A stretch of 64,000 bases of DNA from DAOMNN01 sp050486545 (GTDB taxonomy: Bacteria > Pseudomonadota > Gammaproteobacteria > Burkholderiales > Rhodocyclaceae), in contig JBJHDM010000005.1 of NCBI GenBank assembly GCA_050486545.1, positions 1-64,000 on the forward strand, read 5' to 3'. Each line of letters begins with the position of its first letter. Within the stretch, counting starts at the first letter, position 1. Below, in pieces: positions 17,450 to 27,280 of the stretch. The position numbers were made by a program, and so were the translations under genes. A model generated the notes under the pieces. The model had not been told where the DNA came from and made no database searches. It saw only the letters and a program-made list of their open reading frames with translations.

Positions 17450-18487
17450 TCAGCCGCCCTGCCTCGCAGACGGCTGCAACAGCTCCGCGAGCGGCCAGCG
17501 CGGCCGCACCCGCACCGCATGCACGCTGCTTCCGGGTTCGCCGGCTGCGGCACGCAGGGCTCCGGCAAACGCGATCATGGCCCCGTTGTCCGTGCACAAG
17601 GCCGGTTCGGGATAGAACACTTCCCACCCCCTTTTTCGCGCGGCGTGATCGAGGCGGTCACGCAAGCGGACATTGGCGCCGACGCCCCCGGCGACCACCA
17701 GTTGCGTCAACCCGGTCTGCTCCAGGGCTCTCAGGGACTTCGCACACAGCACGTCGACCACCGCTTCCTGAAAATCCGCAGCCAGATCGGCCGCATCGGC
17801 CGGTGACCAGTCGGAGGACGAGACGACATGGAGCACGGCCGTTTTCAGCCCGCTGAAGCTGAAATCGAGATCCGCAGAGCGCAGCATCGGGCGCGGCAAC
17901 GCGAATCGTCCAGCCGAACCCGACTCGGCCATGCGAGCCAGTTCCGGACCGCCCGGGTAAGGCAGGCCCATGAGCTTGGCGGTCTTGTCGAAGGCCTCGC
18001 CGGCGGCGTCGTCGAGCGTTTCCCCGAGCAAGCGGTAGTCGCCGATCCCGCCGACTTCCATCAACTGGGTATGCCCTCCCGACGCCAGCAGGGCGACGAA
18101 CGGAAACGACGGCGGCGTCGCCGACAGCAAGGGGGAGAGCAGGTGCCCCTCGAGATGATGGATCGCAAGGACCGGCTTGCCGAGCGCAAGCCCGAAAGAT
18201 TCGGCGAAACTCGCGCCGACGAGCAGCGCACCCGCCAGGCCCGGACCCGCCGTGTAGGCAATCGCGTCGATCGACTCCGGGGCGCACGTGGCGGCCTCGA
18301 GCGTCTGCCGCACCAGGATTGGCAGGCGCCGGATATGATCGCGCGAGGCCAGCTCCGGCACCACCCCGCCATAGGCGGCATGCAGATCGATCTGCGAGTG
18401 AAGTCGGTGAGCGAGCAAACCTTCCGCGGTATCGTAGATCGCGACACCGGTCTCGTCGCACGAGGTTTCGATTCCCAATACTTTCAT
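17450..18487 (-). CDS. tsaD: tRNA N6-adenosine threonylcarbamoyltransferase TsaD
   Basis: A 345-residue protein of the Kae1/TsaD family. It begins MKVLGIETSCDETGVA, the universal N-terminus, and has the metal-binding HHLEGHLLSPLL (HxEGH) segment and TDNGAMIAFAG near the C-terminus. With TsaB, TsaC and TsaE it makes t6A37 in ANN-reading tRNAs, an essential modification. The ATG at 18487 is fixed by the conserved N-terminus; upstream in-frame starts add unrelated sequence. It is divergent from rpsU, a conserved neighbourhood in proteobacteria. Confidence 0.96.
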   Translation of the reverse strand: MKVLGIETSCDETGVAIYDTAEGLLAHRLHSQIDLHAAYGGVVPELASRDHIRRLPILVRQTLEAATCAPESIDAIAYTAGPGLAGALLVGASFAESFGLALGKPVLAIHHLEGHLLSPLLSATPPSFPFVALLASGGHTQLMEVGGIGDYRLLGETLDDAAGEAFDKTAKLMGLPYPGGPELARMAESGSAGRFALPRPMLRSADLDFSFSGLKTAVLHVVSSSDWSPADAADLAADFQEAVVDVLCAKSLRALEQTGLTQLVVAGGVGANVRLRDRLDHAARKRGWEVFYPEPALCTDNGAMIAFAGALRAAAGEPGSSVHAVRVRPRWPLAELLQPSARQGG

Positions 18488-18602
18488 TGCCCAGGGTTGC
18501 CCGAATCTGCCGTTGTTGGATGAAGGCACGCAAGTGTACCGCGCCTGCCGTCCCGCAGGACGACTTCATCCCGCTCCCCGGCCCCACGGGGCGACATGAA
18601 GC

Positions 18603-18632
18603 TTGCGCCGCGCTCCGGGCTGTCGTTATAAT
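18603..18632 (+). promoter_or_regulatory. Sigma-70 promoter of rpsU
   Basis: TTGCGC at 18603-18608 and TATAAT at 18627-18632 are separated by 18 bases. The start of rpsU is 39 bases further on. This is the expected promoter of the macromolecular synthesis genes rpsU-dnaG-rpoD. Confidence 0.7.
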
Positions 18633-18671
18633 CCGCGTTTCTCTGTTTCACAGACACACAAGGATTCCGTA

Positions 18672-18884
18672 ATGCCCGGCATTCGCGTAAAGGAAAACGA
18701 GCCGTTTGAAGTCGCCATTCGCCGCTTCAAGCGCACCATCGAAAAGACCGGCTTGCTGACCGAACTGCGTTCGCGCGAGTTCTACGAGAAGCCGACCGCC
18801 GAGCGCAAGCGAAAGCTGGCCGCCGCGGTCAAGCGCAACCACAAGCGCCTGCGCAGCCAGATGCTGCCGCCCAAGCTGTACTGA
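18672..18884 (+). CDS. rpsU: 30S ribosomal protein S21
   Basis: A 70-residue basic ribosomal protein, MPGIRVKENEPFEVAIRRFKR at its start, exactly the length and sequence style of bacterial bS21. It helps 30S subunits bind mRNA during initiation. AAGGA precedes the ATG. A strong terminator-like hairpin follows at 18909-18954, so most transcripts probably end there and only some read on into yqeY, dnaG and rpoD, as in the classical operon. Confidence 0.97.
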   Translation: MPGIRVKENEPFEVAIRRFKRTIEKTGLLTELRSREFYEKPTAERKRKLAAAVKRNHKRLRSQMLPPKLY

Positions 18885-18908
18885 GCGGCGTACTACCGCG
18901 AGACACCT

Positions 18909-18954
18909 CCACGCCGGGCGCGAACCATCGGGTTTGCGCCCGGCGTGGCTTTTG
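18909..18954 (+). terminator. Terminator/attenuator after rpsU
   Basis: CCACGCCGGGCGC pairs with GCGCCCGGCGTGG, extended inward by GAACC with GGTTT, and is followed by CTTTTGTGCTTT. The stem is long and GC-rich. In rpsU-dnaG-rpoD operons such a site lowers dnaG expression relative to rpsU. Confidence 0.85.
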
Positions 18955-18977
18955 TGCTTTGGGATTGGGGAGTGGAG

Positions 18978-19424
18978 ATGTCACTGAAGGACCGGATCCA
19001 GGAAGACATGAAGGCCGCCCTGCGGGCGAAGGACAGCGCCCGGCTGTCTGCCGTGCGTCTGCTGATCGCCGCGATCCGGCAACGCGAGATCGATGAACGC
19101 GTCGAACTGGACGATGCCGGCGTCGAGGCGACGGTCGAGAAGCTCGTCAAGCAGCGGCGCGACGCCGCCGCCCAGTACGACAAGGCCCAGCGAAGCGACC
19201 TCGCCGCCGGGGAGCGCTTCGAGATCGAAGTGCTGTCCGCCTATCTTCCCGAGCCGCTGAGCCCTGCCGAAGTCGACGCGGCGATTGCCGCCGCCCTGGA
19301 GGAGACCGCAGCCGCCAACCTGGGCGATACGGGCAAGGTGATGGCGCTGCTCAAGTCCCGCCTGGCCGGACGTGCCGACATGGCCGAGGTGTCCCGGAAG
19401 GTTCGCGCGCGCCTCGGAACCTGA
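18978..19424 (+). CDS. yqeY: GatB/YqeY domain-containing protein
   Basis: A 148-residue protein with the YqeY fold, related to the C-terminal tRNA-binding domain of GatB. It begins MSLKDRIQEDMKAALRAKDS and has RRDAAAQYDKAQRSDLA and the LSAYLPEPLS segment typical of the family. Its role is not settled; tRNA-dependent amidation or binding of tRNA is suggested by similarity only. The ATG follows GGGGAGTGGAG. It is located between rpsU and dnaG, a common placement in betaproteobacteria, which suggests membership of that operon. Confidence 0.88.
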   Translation: MSLKDRIQEDMKAALRAKDSARLSAVRLLIAAIRQREIDERVELDDAGVEATVEKLVKQRRDAAAQYDKAQRSDLAAGERFEIEVLSAYLPEPLSPAEVDAAIAAALEETAAANLGDTGKVMALLKSRLAGRADMAEVSRKVRARLGT

Positions 19425-19454
19425 GCCGGGGCGAGGCGAGAGGCCGCGCAGGCA

Positions 19455-21257
19455 ATGATTCCGCAGTCCTTCATCCAGGATCTCCTGGCGCGCGTCGACA
19501 TCGTCGACGTCATCGAACACCACCTGACGCTCAAGAAGGGCGGCGTCAATTACTTCGCCTGCTGCCCCTTTCACGGCGAGAAAACCCCTTCCTTCTCGGT
19601 CAGTCCGACAAAGCAGTTCTACCACTGCTTCGGTTGCGGCGTGCATGGCAACGCAATCGGCTTCCTGATGGAATACAGCGGGCTCAGCTTCGTCGACGCG
19701 GTCAAGGAGCTGGCACAGCAGGTGGGCATGACCGTACCCGAAGAATCCGGCCCCCACCACCGCGCGACCCCGGCTTCGGCGACCGAAGGCCTCATCGACG
19801 CCATGGCGACCGCATCGAAGTTCTATCGCGATCAACTGCGCAAGTCCCCGGTCGCGATCGACTATCTCAAGCGGCGCGGGCTGACCGGCGAGGTCGCCGC
19901 ACGCTTCGGCATCGGTTACGCACCCGACGACTGGCAGGGCCTCAGACAGGCTTTTCCGGCGTACGAGTCCAAGGCGCTGATCGAGGCGGGCCTGGTGATC
20001 GAAAACGATCAGGGGCGCCGCTACGATCGTTTTCGCGACCGGATCATGTTCCCCATCCAGGATCGCCGGGGTCGGGTGATCGCCTTCGGAGGCAGGGTGC
20101 TCGCCACTGGCGAACCCAAGTACCTCAACTCGCCGGAAACCCCGCTGTTCGAGAAGGGTCGCGAACTCTACGGACTCGTCCAGGCGCGCACGCCGATCCG
20201 CGAGGAAGGCTTCGTGCTCGTCGTCGAAGGCTACATGGACGTCGTGGCGCTGTCCCAGTTCGGCGTCGGCAACGCCGTCGCAACGCTCGGCACGGCGACC
20301 ACCCCGCATCATGTCACGACCCTCCTGCGCCTTTCGGACCGGATCGTGTTCTGCTTCGACGGCGACGCAGCCGGACGAAAGGCGGCCTGGCGGGCCCTCG
20401 AGTCCTCGCTCGAGACCTTGCGCGACGATGCCACGATCGCCTTTCTCTTCCTCCCCGAACAGCACGACCCGGACTCCTTCGTGCGTGCGGAAGGCGCCGA
20501 TGCGTTGCGCCGGGCCGCCGACGCGGCCACCCCGCTCGCGGCCTTCCTGGTCGACGAACTGCGCGGCCACTGCGCCCTCGACACCGCCGAAGGTCGTGCC
20601 CGCCTCGCGCACGAGGCCCGACCGCTGGTAACCCGGATCGGGGCGCCACTGCTCAGGCTGCAACTCATCAAGTCGATCGCCGAACTGAGCGGACTCACCC
20701 AGGCCGAGCTCGAGAGCGCCTTCGGCCTGCGCCGCGCCGAACCCAGGCGATCACCGCCGGGACGCGATGCGATCCCGACCCGGTCCCGTGCGCCGCAGCG
20801 ACCGCGTCAGAAACCGCTCACCGCAGTCGGCACCCTGCTTCGCCTGGTCCTCCATCACCCTGCCTGGATCGCGCGCATCCCGATCGACCTGATCCCCGAC
20901 CACAGTCCGGAGGGCGCGGCACTCGTCGCCATCATCGACGCGACGAGCATCGGCGACATCGACCCCAACTGCGGCCTGGGCGCACTGGTAGAGCGTTTCC
21001 GGGACACGCCACACGCCGACGCGCTGTCCGGTATCGCTGGCGAACTCGTCGGGGCGGACTACGATGAATCAGTGGTTGAAACGCTTTTCGAGGACACGTT
21101 GCGCAAGCTGCAGGTCGATTCCATCGAGCAGGAGATCATGACCTTGACCCGAAAGGAACGGGAAGCCGGCCTCGCCGCAGCCGAACGCCACCGACTGGCC
21201 GAACTCCTGATCGAGAAACGGAACCTCGGGACCTGCGGCCAGACTAAGAATTTGTAG
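19455..21257 (+). CDS. dnaG: DNA primase
   Basis: A 600-residue primase of standard length. The N-terminal CHC2 zinc ribbon is complete (CCPFHGEKTPSF and FYHCFGCGVHGN, about residues 36-65). The central TOPRIM domain shows VVEGYMDVVAL and the acidic DGDAAGRKAA. The C-terminal helicase-binding region follows a Pro/Arg-rich linker near residue 440. It makes RNA primers for replication and works with DnaB. The stop codon TAG at 21255-21257 lies directly at the rpoD promoter. Start ATG is 30 bases after yqeY. Confidence 0.96.
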   Translation: MIPQSFIQDLLARVDIVDVIEHHLTLKKGGVNYFACCPFHGEKTPSFSVSPTKQFYHCFGCGVHGNAIGFLMEYSGLSFVDAVKELAQQVGMTVPEESGPHHRATPASATEGLIDAMATASKFYRDQLRKSPVAIDYLKRRGLTGEVAARFGIGYAPDDWQGLRQAFPAYESKALIEAGLVIENDQGRRYDRFRDRIMFPIQDRRGRVIAFGGRVLATGEPKYLNSPETPLFEKGRELYGLVQARTPIREEGFVLVVEGYMDVVALSQFGVGNAVATLGTATTPHHVTTLLRLSDRIVFCFDGDAAGRKAAWRALESSLETLRDDATIAFLFLPEQHDPDSFVRAEGADALRRAADAATPLAAFLVDELRGHCALDTAEGRARLAHEARPLVTRIGAPLLRLQLIKSIAELSGLTQAELESAFGLRRAEPRRSPPGRDAIPTRSRAPQRPRQKPLTAVGTLLRLVLHHPAWIARIPIDLIPDHSPEGAALVAIIDATSIGDIDPNCGLGALVERFRDTPHADALSGIAGELVGADYDESVVETLFEDTLRKLQVDSIEQEIMTLTRKEREAGLAAAERHRLAELLIEKRNLGTCGQTKNL

Positions 21258-21263
21258 TATAAT
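21258..21263 (+). promoter_or_regulatory. Sigma-70 -10 box for rpoD
   Basis: A consensus TATAAT begins at the base after the dnaG stop codon and lies 44 bases before the rpoD ATG. No strong -35 hexamer is seen at 17 bases (the sequence there is GC-rich coding sequence of dnaG). It probably gives rpoD an independent transcript in addition to read-through. Confidence 0.6.
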
Positions 21264-21306
21264 TAACGGTTTTCCAATTAATCCCTATCTCGATTCAAGG
21301 AGTGCC

Positions 21307-23319
<2,013 letters not shown>

Positions 23320-23336
23320 TCCCTCCGGTCGATACC

Positions 23337-23364
23337 CCCGCCCCGCTCAGGGGCGGGTTCGTTT
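23337..23364 (+). terminator. Probable terminator after rpoD
   Basis: CCCGCCCC at 23337-23344 pairs with GGGGCGGG at 23350-23357 around a 5-base loop, followed by TTCGTTTC. The T-run is weak, and the tRNA gene begins two bases later, so part of the tRNA supply may come from read-through and processing. Confidence 0.55.
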
Positions 23365-23365
23365 C

Positions 23366-23441
23366 GGGCCCATAGCTCAACGGTTAGAGCAGAGGACTCA
23401 TAATCCTTTGGTTGCAGGTTCGAATCCTGCTGGGCCCACCA
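23366..23441 (+). tRNA. tRNA with CAU anticodon, probably tRNA-Ile2
   Basis: A 76-base cloverleaf with encoded CCA. The acceptor stem GGGCCCA pairs with TGGGCCC, the T-arm has GGTTCGAATCC, and the anticodon loop is CTCATAA. CAU could mean Met or the lysidine-modified Ile2. The short 8-base D-loop (AACGGTTA) and overall resemblance to known Ile2 genes favour Ile2, which reads AUA after TilS modification; elongator tRNA-Met usually has a 9-base D-loop. It lies 46 bases after the rpoD stop codon. Confidence 0.93.
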
Positions 23442-23631
23442 AGAAGCCCCCTGGCAGGATGCCCGTCCCGCTCCGCTTCCCCACAACCGCCCCTGCCCAG
23501 AATGGGCATGCCCGCGACCCGCAGTTGCGGCCGCGCGCAACTTCCTCACACTCGTTCCCGCATGACCGGCCGCATGATTCGATCGGTATACCCGATACAA
23601 TGACGCCAGGCTCCGGATGCGACCCTCCCGC

Positions 23632-24666
23632 ATGAAAGTTGTCATCATCGACGATACGCCCGTCAATCTCCTGTTGATGGAGAAGCTTGTCACTCGCCAG
23701 CCCGAATGCACCCCATTGCCGTTCGGCGACCCGGCGGAAGGGCTGGGCTGGTGTCTGGACAACGAGCCGGATCTGATCATCGTCGACTACATGATGCCGG
23801 GCATCGACGGCCTCACGTTCATCGAGCGCGTTCGCGCCCTGCACGACCGCGACGACGTTCCCATCCTCATGGTCACGGCCAACCACGAACGGCAGACCCG
23901 CTACGACGCCCTGCTTCGCGGCGCCAACGACTTCCTGACCAAACCGATCGACAAGCACGAGTTCGAGCCGCGCGTTCGCAACATGCTGAAGCTGCGCCAG
24001 GCGCACCTGGACACGCGCCACCGTGCCGAGGAACTGGCCGAGGAGGTTCGTCGCGCCACAGCCGAGATCTTCCTTCGCGAGCGCGAAACGATTACCCGGC
24101 TTGCCCGGGCAGCCGAGTTCCGGGACCCCGAAACCGGTGCCCATATCCAGCGCATGGCCCGCTATTCGGCCTTGATCGCGGAGCAGATCGGCATGCCCCG
24201 CGAACAGGTCAGCCGCATTCTGCAGGCCGCTCCCATGCACGACGTGGGCAAGCTCGGCATCCCCGACCACATCCTGCTCAAGCCCGGGCGCCTGAACCCC
24301 GAAGAACGCGAGATCATGAAGCGCCACGCCGAGATCGGACACGACATCCTCAAGGGCTCGGCCTCGTCGGTGGTGCAACTCGGCGCATCGATTGCGCTAT
24401 CGCATCATGAGAAGTACGATGGTTCCGGCTATCCGAACGGACTGGCCGGGGAGGCGATTCCGATCGAAGGCAGGATCGTGGCGGTGGCCGACGTGTTCGA
24501 TGCCATCACCTCCGAACGTACGTACAAGAAGAGCTGGCCGATCGACGATGCCGTCGCCTTTCTCCGGGAAGGACGTGGAACGCACTTCGACCCGGCATGC
24601 GTCGACACGTTTTTCGGTTCGCTCGACGAGGTGCTGCGAATCCGAGAGCAATTCAAGGACGATTGA
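23632..24666 (+). CDS. Response regulator with HD-GYP domain (RpfG-like)
   Basis: A 344-residue two-domain regulator. Residues 1-125 are a receiver with the acidic pair in VVIIDD, the phospho-acceptor Asp in DLIIVDYMMPG and the Lys in FLTKPID, all intact. After a short coiled linker, residues 150-340 are an HD-GYP domain with HDVGKLGIPDHILLKPG, GHDIL, HHEKYDGSGYP and AVADVFDAIT, complete enough to predict cyclic di-GMP phosphodiesterase activity. Such proteins control biofilm, motility and polysaccharide production. An alternative start is ATG 23617; TACAAT at 23595-23600 is a possible -10 box. The next gene starts immediately after its stop. Confidence 0.92.
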   Translation: MKVVIIDDTPVNLLLMEKLVTRQPECTPLPFGDPAEGLGWCLDNEPDLIIVDYMMPGIDGLTFIERVRALHDRDDVPILMVTANHERQTRYDALLRGANDFLTKPIDKHEFEPRVRNMLKLRQAHLDTRHRAEELAEEVRRATAEIFLRERETITRLARAAEFRDPETGAHIQRMARYSALIAEQIGMPREQVSRILQAAPMHDVGKLGIPDHILLKPGRLNPEEREIMKRHAEIGHDILKGSASSVVQLGASIALSHHEKYDGSGYPNGLAGEAIPIEGRIVAVADVFDAITSERTYKKSWPIDDAVAFLREGRGTHFDPACVDTFFGSLDEVLRIREQFKDD

Positions 24667-25302
24667 TTGACCCGCCGGCGATCGTTGGTCTCCCTCAGGC
24701 TGCGCCTCTCGGCCCTGTTCGGCCTGCTGTTCGTCTTGACTGCGAGCGCGCTGCTGCTCGCCCTCGCCCAACGCCAGGGCGCTCAGGACGAGGCGCGGAT
24801 GCTCCACCAGGCAGGGGAGATCGCCGCCCACATCGCGACGCTGACACGCCGGGAGGTTGCGGCGAACGACCGCATCGCCATCGCCGCCCGGCTCGAATCG
24901 TTCAACGAATTCGAGGACATCGCGCTGATCGTGATCACCGACCGGCAGGGCCAACCCCTGGCCGCGGTGCGCCGGAATGCGGCCGGAAACCTCAGCGCGA
25001 CCTCCAGACGGGAAATCCCCCTGGATCGTCCCGCCGACACCTCGCCCATGCGCATCGGCGCGCCAGCGGACGGACGCGCGACGATCCGTGCGGCGATCGG
25101 GCAGATCGCACCGATCGGCTGGGTTCAGATGGAGATCGACACGCGACGGATCGATGCGCAACGCAAGGCCCTGCTGACGAGGTTCGCCTTGCTCGCGTTC
25201 GCATCCGCGGCCCTGGCGACGCTCGTATTCGCGTTCTTCATCGGCCGCTTCAACGACCCCGTCCTGCACCCACCACGCGAAGACCGCGACGCGCCCGCGT
25301 GA
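24667..25302 (+). CDS. Two-TM membrane sensor fragment without output domain
   Basis: A 211-residue inner-membrane protein. One transmembrane segment lies at about residues 12-33 (LSALFGLLFVLTASALLLALA), then a periplasmic domain of about 140 residues, then a second transmembrane segment at about 172-195, and a short charged tail FNDPVLHPPREDRD. This is the front half of a histidine kinase or diguanylate cyclase: the tail stops where a HAMP domain would begin. The periplasmic part contains LIVITDRQGQPLAAVRR, resembling CHASE/Cache-type sensory domains. The TTG start directly follows the TGA of the HD-GYP gene, so the two are probably translated together; a second in-frame TTG lies six codons later. 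The function is unknown. Confidence 0.7.
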   Translation: MTRRRSLVSLRLRLSALFGLLFVLTASALLLALAQRQGAQDEARMLHQAGEIAAHIATLTRREVAANDRIAIAARLESFNEFEDIALIVITDRQGQPLAAVRRNAAGNLSATSRREIPLDRPADTSPMRIGAPADGRATIRAAIGQIAPIGWVQMEIDTRRIDAQRKALLTRFALLAFASAALATLVFAFFIGRFNDPVLHPPREDRDAPA

Positions 25303-25325
25303 GAAATGCAGGCCAGGGCCTGCCC

Positions 25326-25709
25326 TCAGGAGCGTTCGATCAACTCGATCCGATAGCCGTCGGGATCCTCGGCGAACGCGATCACCGTCGTGCCGTGCTT
25401 CATCGGACCAGCCTCCCGCACGACCCGGCCACCCCGGGCACGGATCGCCTCGCAGGCCGCGGCCGCATCGGGCACCGCAATCGCGAGATGGCCGAACGCG
25501 TTGCCCAGGTCGTATTGCGCGGTATCCCAATTGTGCGTCAGTTCGATCACCGCCCCGTCGAGCTCGTCCTGGTACCCGACGAAGGCCAGCGTGAATCGTC
25601 CCTCCGGATAGTCGCTCCGGCGCAGCAGGCGCATCCCGAGGACCTCTGTATAGAAGGCCAGCGACCGATCGAGGTCACCGACGCGCAGCATCGTGTGCAA
25701 CAGGCGCAT
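25326..25709 (-). CDS. gloA: Lactoylglutathione lyase (glyoxalase I)
   Basis: A 127-residue metalloenzyme of the VOC superfamily. The four metal ligands of GloA can be placed at H5 (RLLHTML), E56 (AVIELTHN), H74 (FGHLAIAV) and E122 (YRIELIE). It isomerises the methylglyoxal-glutathione hemithioacetal to S-lactoylglutathione. The ATG directly abuts the stop codon of the upstream YgjP-type gene, with a GGAG site inside that gene, so the two are co-transcribed. Confidence 0.94.
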   Translation of the reverse strand: MRLLHTMLRVGDLDRSLAFYTEVLGMRLLRRSDYPEGRFTLAFVGYQDELDGAVIELTHNWDTAQYDLGNAFGHLAIAVPDAAAACEAIRARGGRVVREAGPMKHGTTVIAFAEDPDGYRIELIERS

Positions 25710-26453
25710 TCAAGTCTCCTTCATGGGCCGGACTTCCGGGTCCGGCCCGATTCCCGGCAAGGTGTTGGCCGCTTCGCGAAGGCGAACACGCGCACGCTTC
25801 CAGTCCGGATACAGTTCCCCGACGACGGCCCAGAATCGCGGGGAATGATTCATCTCGAGAAGGTGTGCCACCTCGTGTGCAACCACATAGTCGGACAGCT
25901 CCGGGGGCAGATGGATCAACCGCCAGTGAAGCCGGATGCCGCTTCGTGCGCTGCAGCTTCCCCAGCGCGTCCGAGCCGACGAGAGCCGCAAAGGCGGCGG
26001 CGCGATCCCCAGCCGGCGACAGAACGTCTCCACCCGGCCCTCGAACCATGGCAGGGCGCGTTGCCGCAAGGCCCGCACGATTGCAGCCCTCCGGTCACCT
26101 TTGGCCGGAACGTGCAACTCCTCGACCCCGTCGGCGGCCATGATCCAGCGCGGCCGGCCGACCGGACCCACACGCAAACGACTGCTTCGCCCCATCACGG
26201 GGAAGATCGACCCGTCACAGGGATCGAAAGCGGACACCGCCGCCCGGCGGGCATGCACATCCAGTTTTTCGAGAATCCAGTTTCCGTGTGCGAGAACGAA
26301 CCGCTCGATCTCCTCCAGGGCAGCCCGGCCCGGAACGGCCACGCGCACCCCGCGCGGATCGACATGAAGTGCGAAACTCCTGCGCGCAGAGCGCCTGAGC
26401 CGATAGGAGATCTCCCGGCCTTCCAGGTCGATCGAGCGATGTTCCTCACTCAT
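25710..26453 (-). CDS. YgjP-type metal-dependent protein (M48-like, SprT-related)
   Basis: A 247-residue protein with the zincin motif HEVAH at residues 193-197 and a third ligand candidate H203 in LLEMNHSPRFW. The TRWGSCS segment and LIHLPPELSDYVVAHE are typical of the YgjP/DUF45 family. The N-terminal half is a beta-rich region with ARRSFALHVDPRGVRV. Members are predicted metal-dependent hydrolases without a settled substrate. The start is placed at ATG 26453 (MSEEHRSIDLEG); the longer reading upstream runs into the neighbouring CinA-like gene and is not needed. It is in one strand run with ffh, the CinA-like gene and gloA. Confidence 0.85.
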   Translation of the reverse strand: MSEEHRSIDLEGREISYRLRRSARRSFALHVDPRGVRVAVPGRAALEEIERFVLAHGNWILEKLDVHARRAAVSAFDPCDGSIFPVMGRSSRLRVGPVGRPRWIMAADGVEELHVPAKGDRRAAIVRALRQRALPWFEGRVETFCRRLGIAPPPLRLSSARTRWGSCSARSGIRLHWRLIHLPPELSDYVVAHEVAHLLEMNHSPRFWAVVGELYPDWKRARVRLREAANTLPGIGPDPEVRPMKET

Positions 26454-26491
26454 CGGAGCGTCGCTCGCCGGCGTGCGGCGCCGGAATCCGA

Positions 26492-27241
26492 TCAACGCTT
26501 GTCCTGCCATTCGTAACCGCGCGCACGGACTTCCGAGCGGATCTCCGCCATGGCCGCCACCACCACCCGCTTCGGGCCTTTCATGCCGAGTTCCACGGAT
26601 CGCCGCAGGCCTTCTCCGGCGACCGTGGGCAAGCTGAACAGCGTCCCGTCCGGATAATCCGCGGTAACGCGCTCCATGAGGTCGATCAACCGCCCTTCGT
26701 AGGCTTCGAGGACCGTGATGGCCTCCTCGACGTAGTCCTCGGCGTGGTGAAGATGCCGGTAGCGGGTATCGAGCACCCATTCGATCATCGGCCAGGCCAT
26801 GACCGGGAAGCCCGGCACGAAATAGTGCTCGCGGACCGAAAAACCGGGGATCTGATTGTACGGGTTGGGAATGATCTCGCTACCGACCGGGAACACGCCC
26901 ATCTGCAATCGATGATCGGTGATGTCGTCGCCGAACTTGGCCCGGATCACCGCCTCGGCATCGGGATGCAGGGCGAGTTCGACCCCGAGTGCCGACGCGG
27001 CGGACTGGCGGGTCCGGTCGTCCGGCGTCGCCCCGATGCCGCCGAAACTGAACACGATCTCGTCGCCGGCGAAGGTTTCCGACAGGGTCTGGACCAGTCG
27101 GCCCGCATCGTCGCCGACGTACCGCGCCCACTGCAGGCGCAGGCCTCTGGCGTCGAGCAGTTCGATGACCTTGGCAAGATGCTTGTCGCTACGACGACCC
27201 GAGAGGATCTCGTCCCCGATGATGACGACTCCGAATCCCAT
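26492..27241 (-). CDS. Molybdopterin-binding / CinA N-terminal-like protein
   Basis: A 249-residue protein with the MoCF/MogA-like fold of competence-damage protein CinA. The front shows VVIIGDEILSGRRSDKHL and the FSFGGIGATPDDRTR loop, which in this family binds the nucleotide or pterin. It lacks the C-terminal deamidase domain of full-length CinA. The reaction is uncertain: related COG1058 proteins hydrolyse ADP-ribose or related nucleotides. It is 39 bases downstream of ffh and 38 bases upstream of the YgjP-type gene, all on the minus strand. Confidence 0.85.
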   Translation of the reverse strand: MGFGVVIIGDEILSGRRSDKHLAKVIELLDARGLRLQWARYVGDDAGRLVQTLSETFAGDEIVFSFGGIGATPDDRTRQSAASALGVELALHPDAEAVIRAKFGDDITDHRLQMGVFPVGSEIIPNPYNQIPGFSVREHYFVPGFPVMAWPMIEWVLDTRYRHLHHAEDYVEEAITVLEAYEGRLIDLMERVTADYPDGTLFSLPTVAGEGLRRSVELGMKGPKRVVVAAMAEIRSEVRARGYEWQDKR

Positions 27242-27280
27242 CGTGCGCTCCGCGTCCGTTCGATCGAACTCCGGCCCCGC

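Noticed and set aside
23398..24378. Minus-strand open frame covering the tRNA edge and the HD-GYP gene
   Set aside because: The opposite strand encodes an intact receiver/HD-GYP protein and a tRNA.
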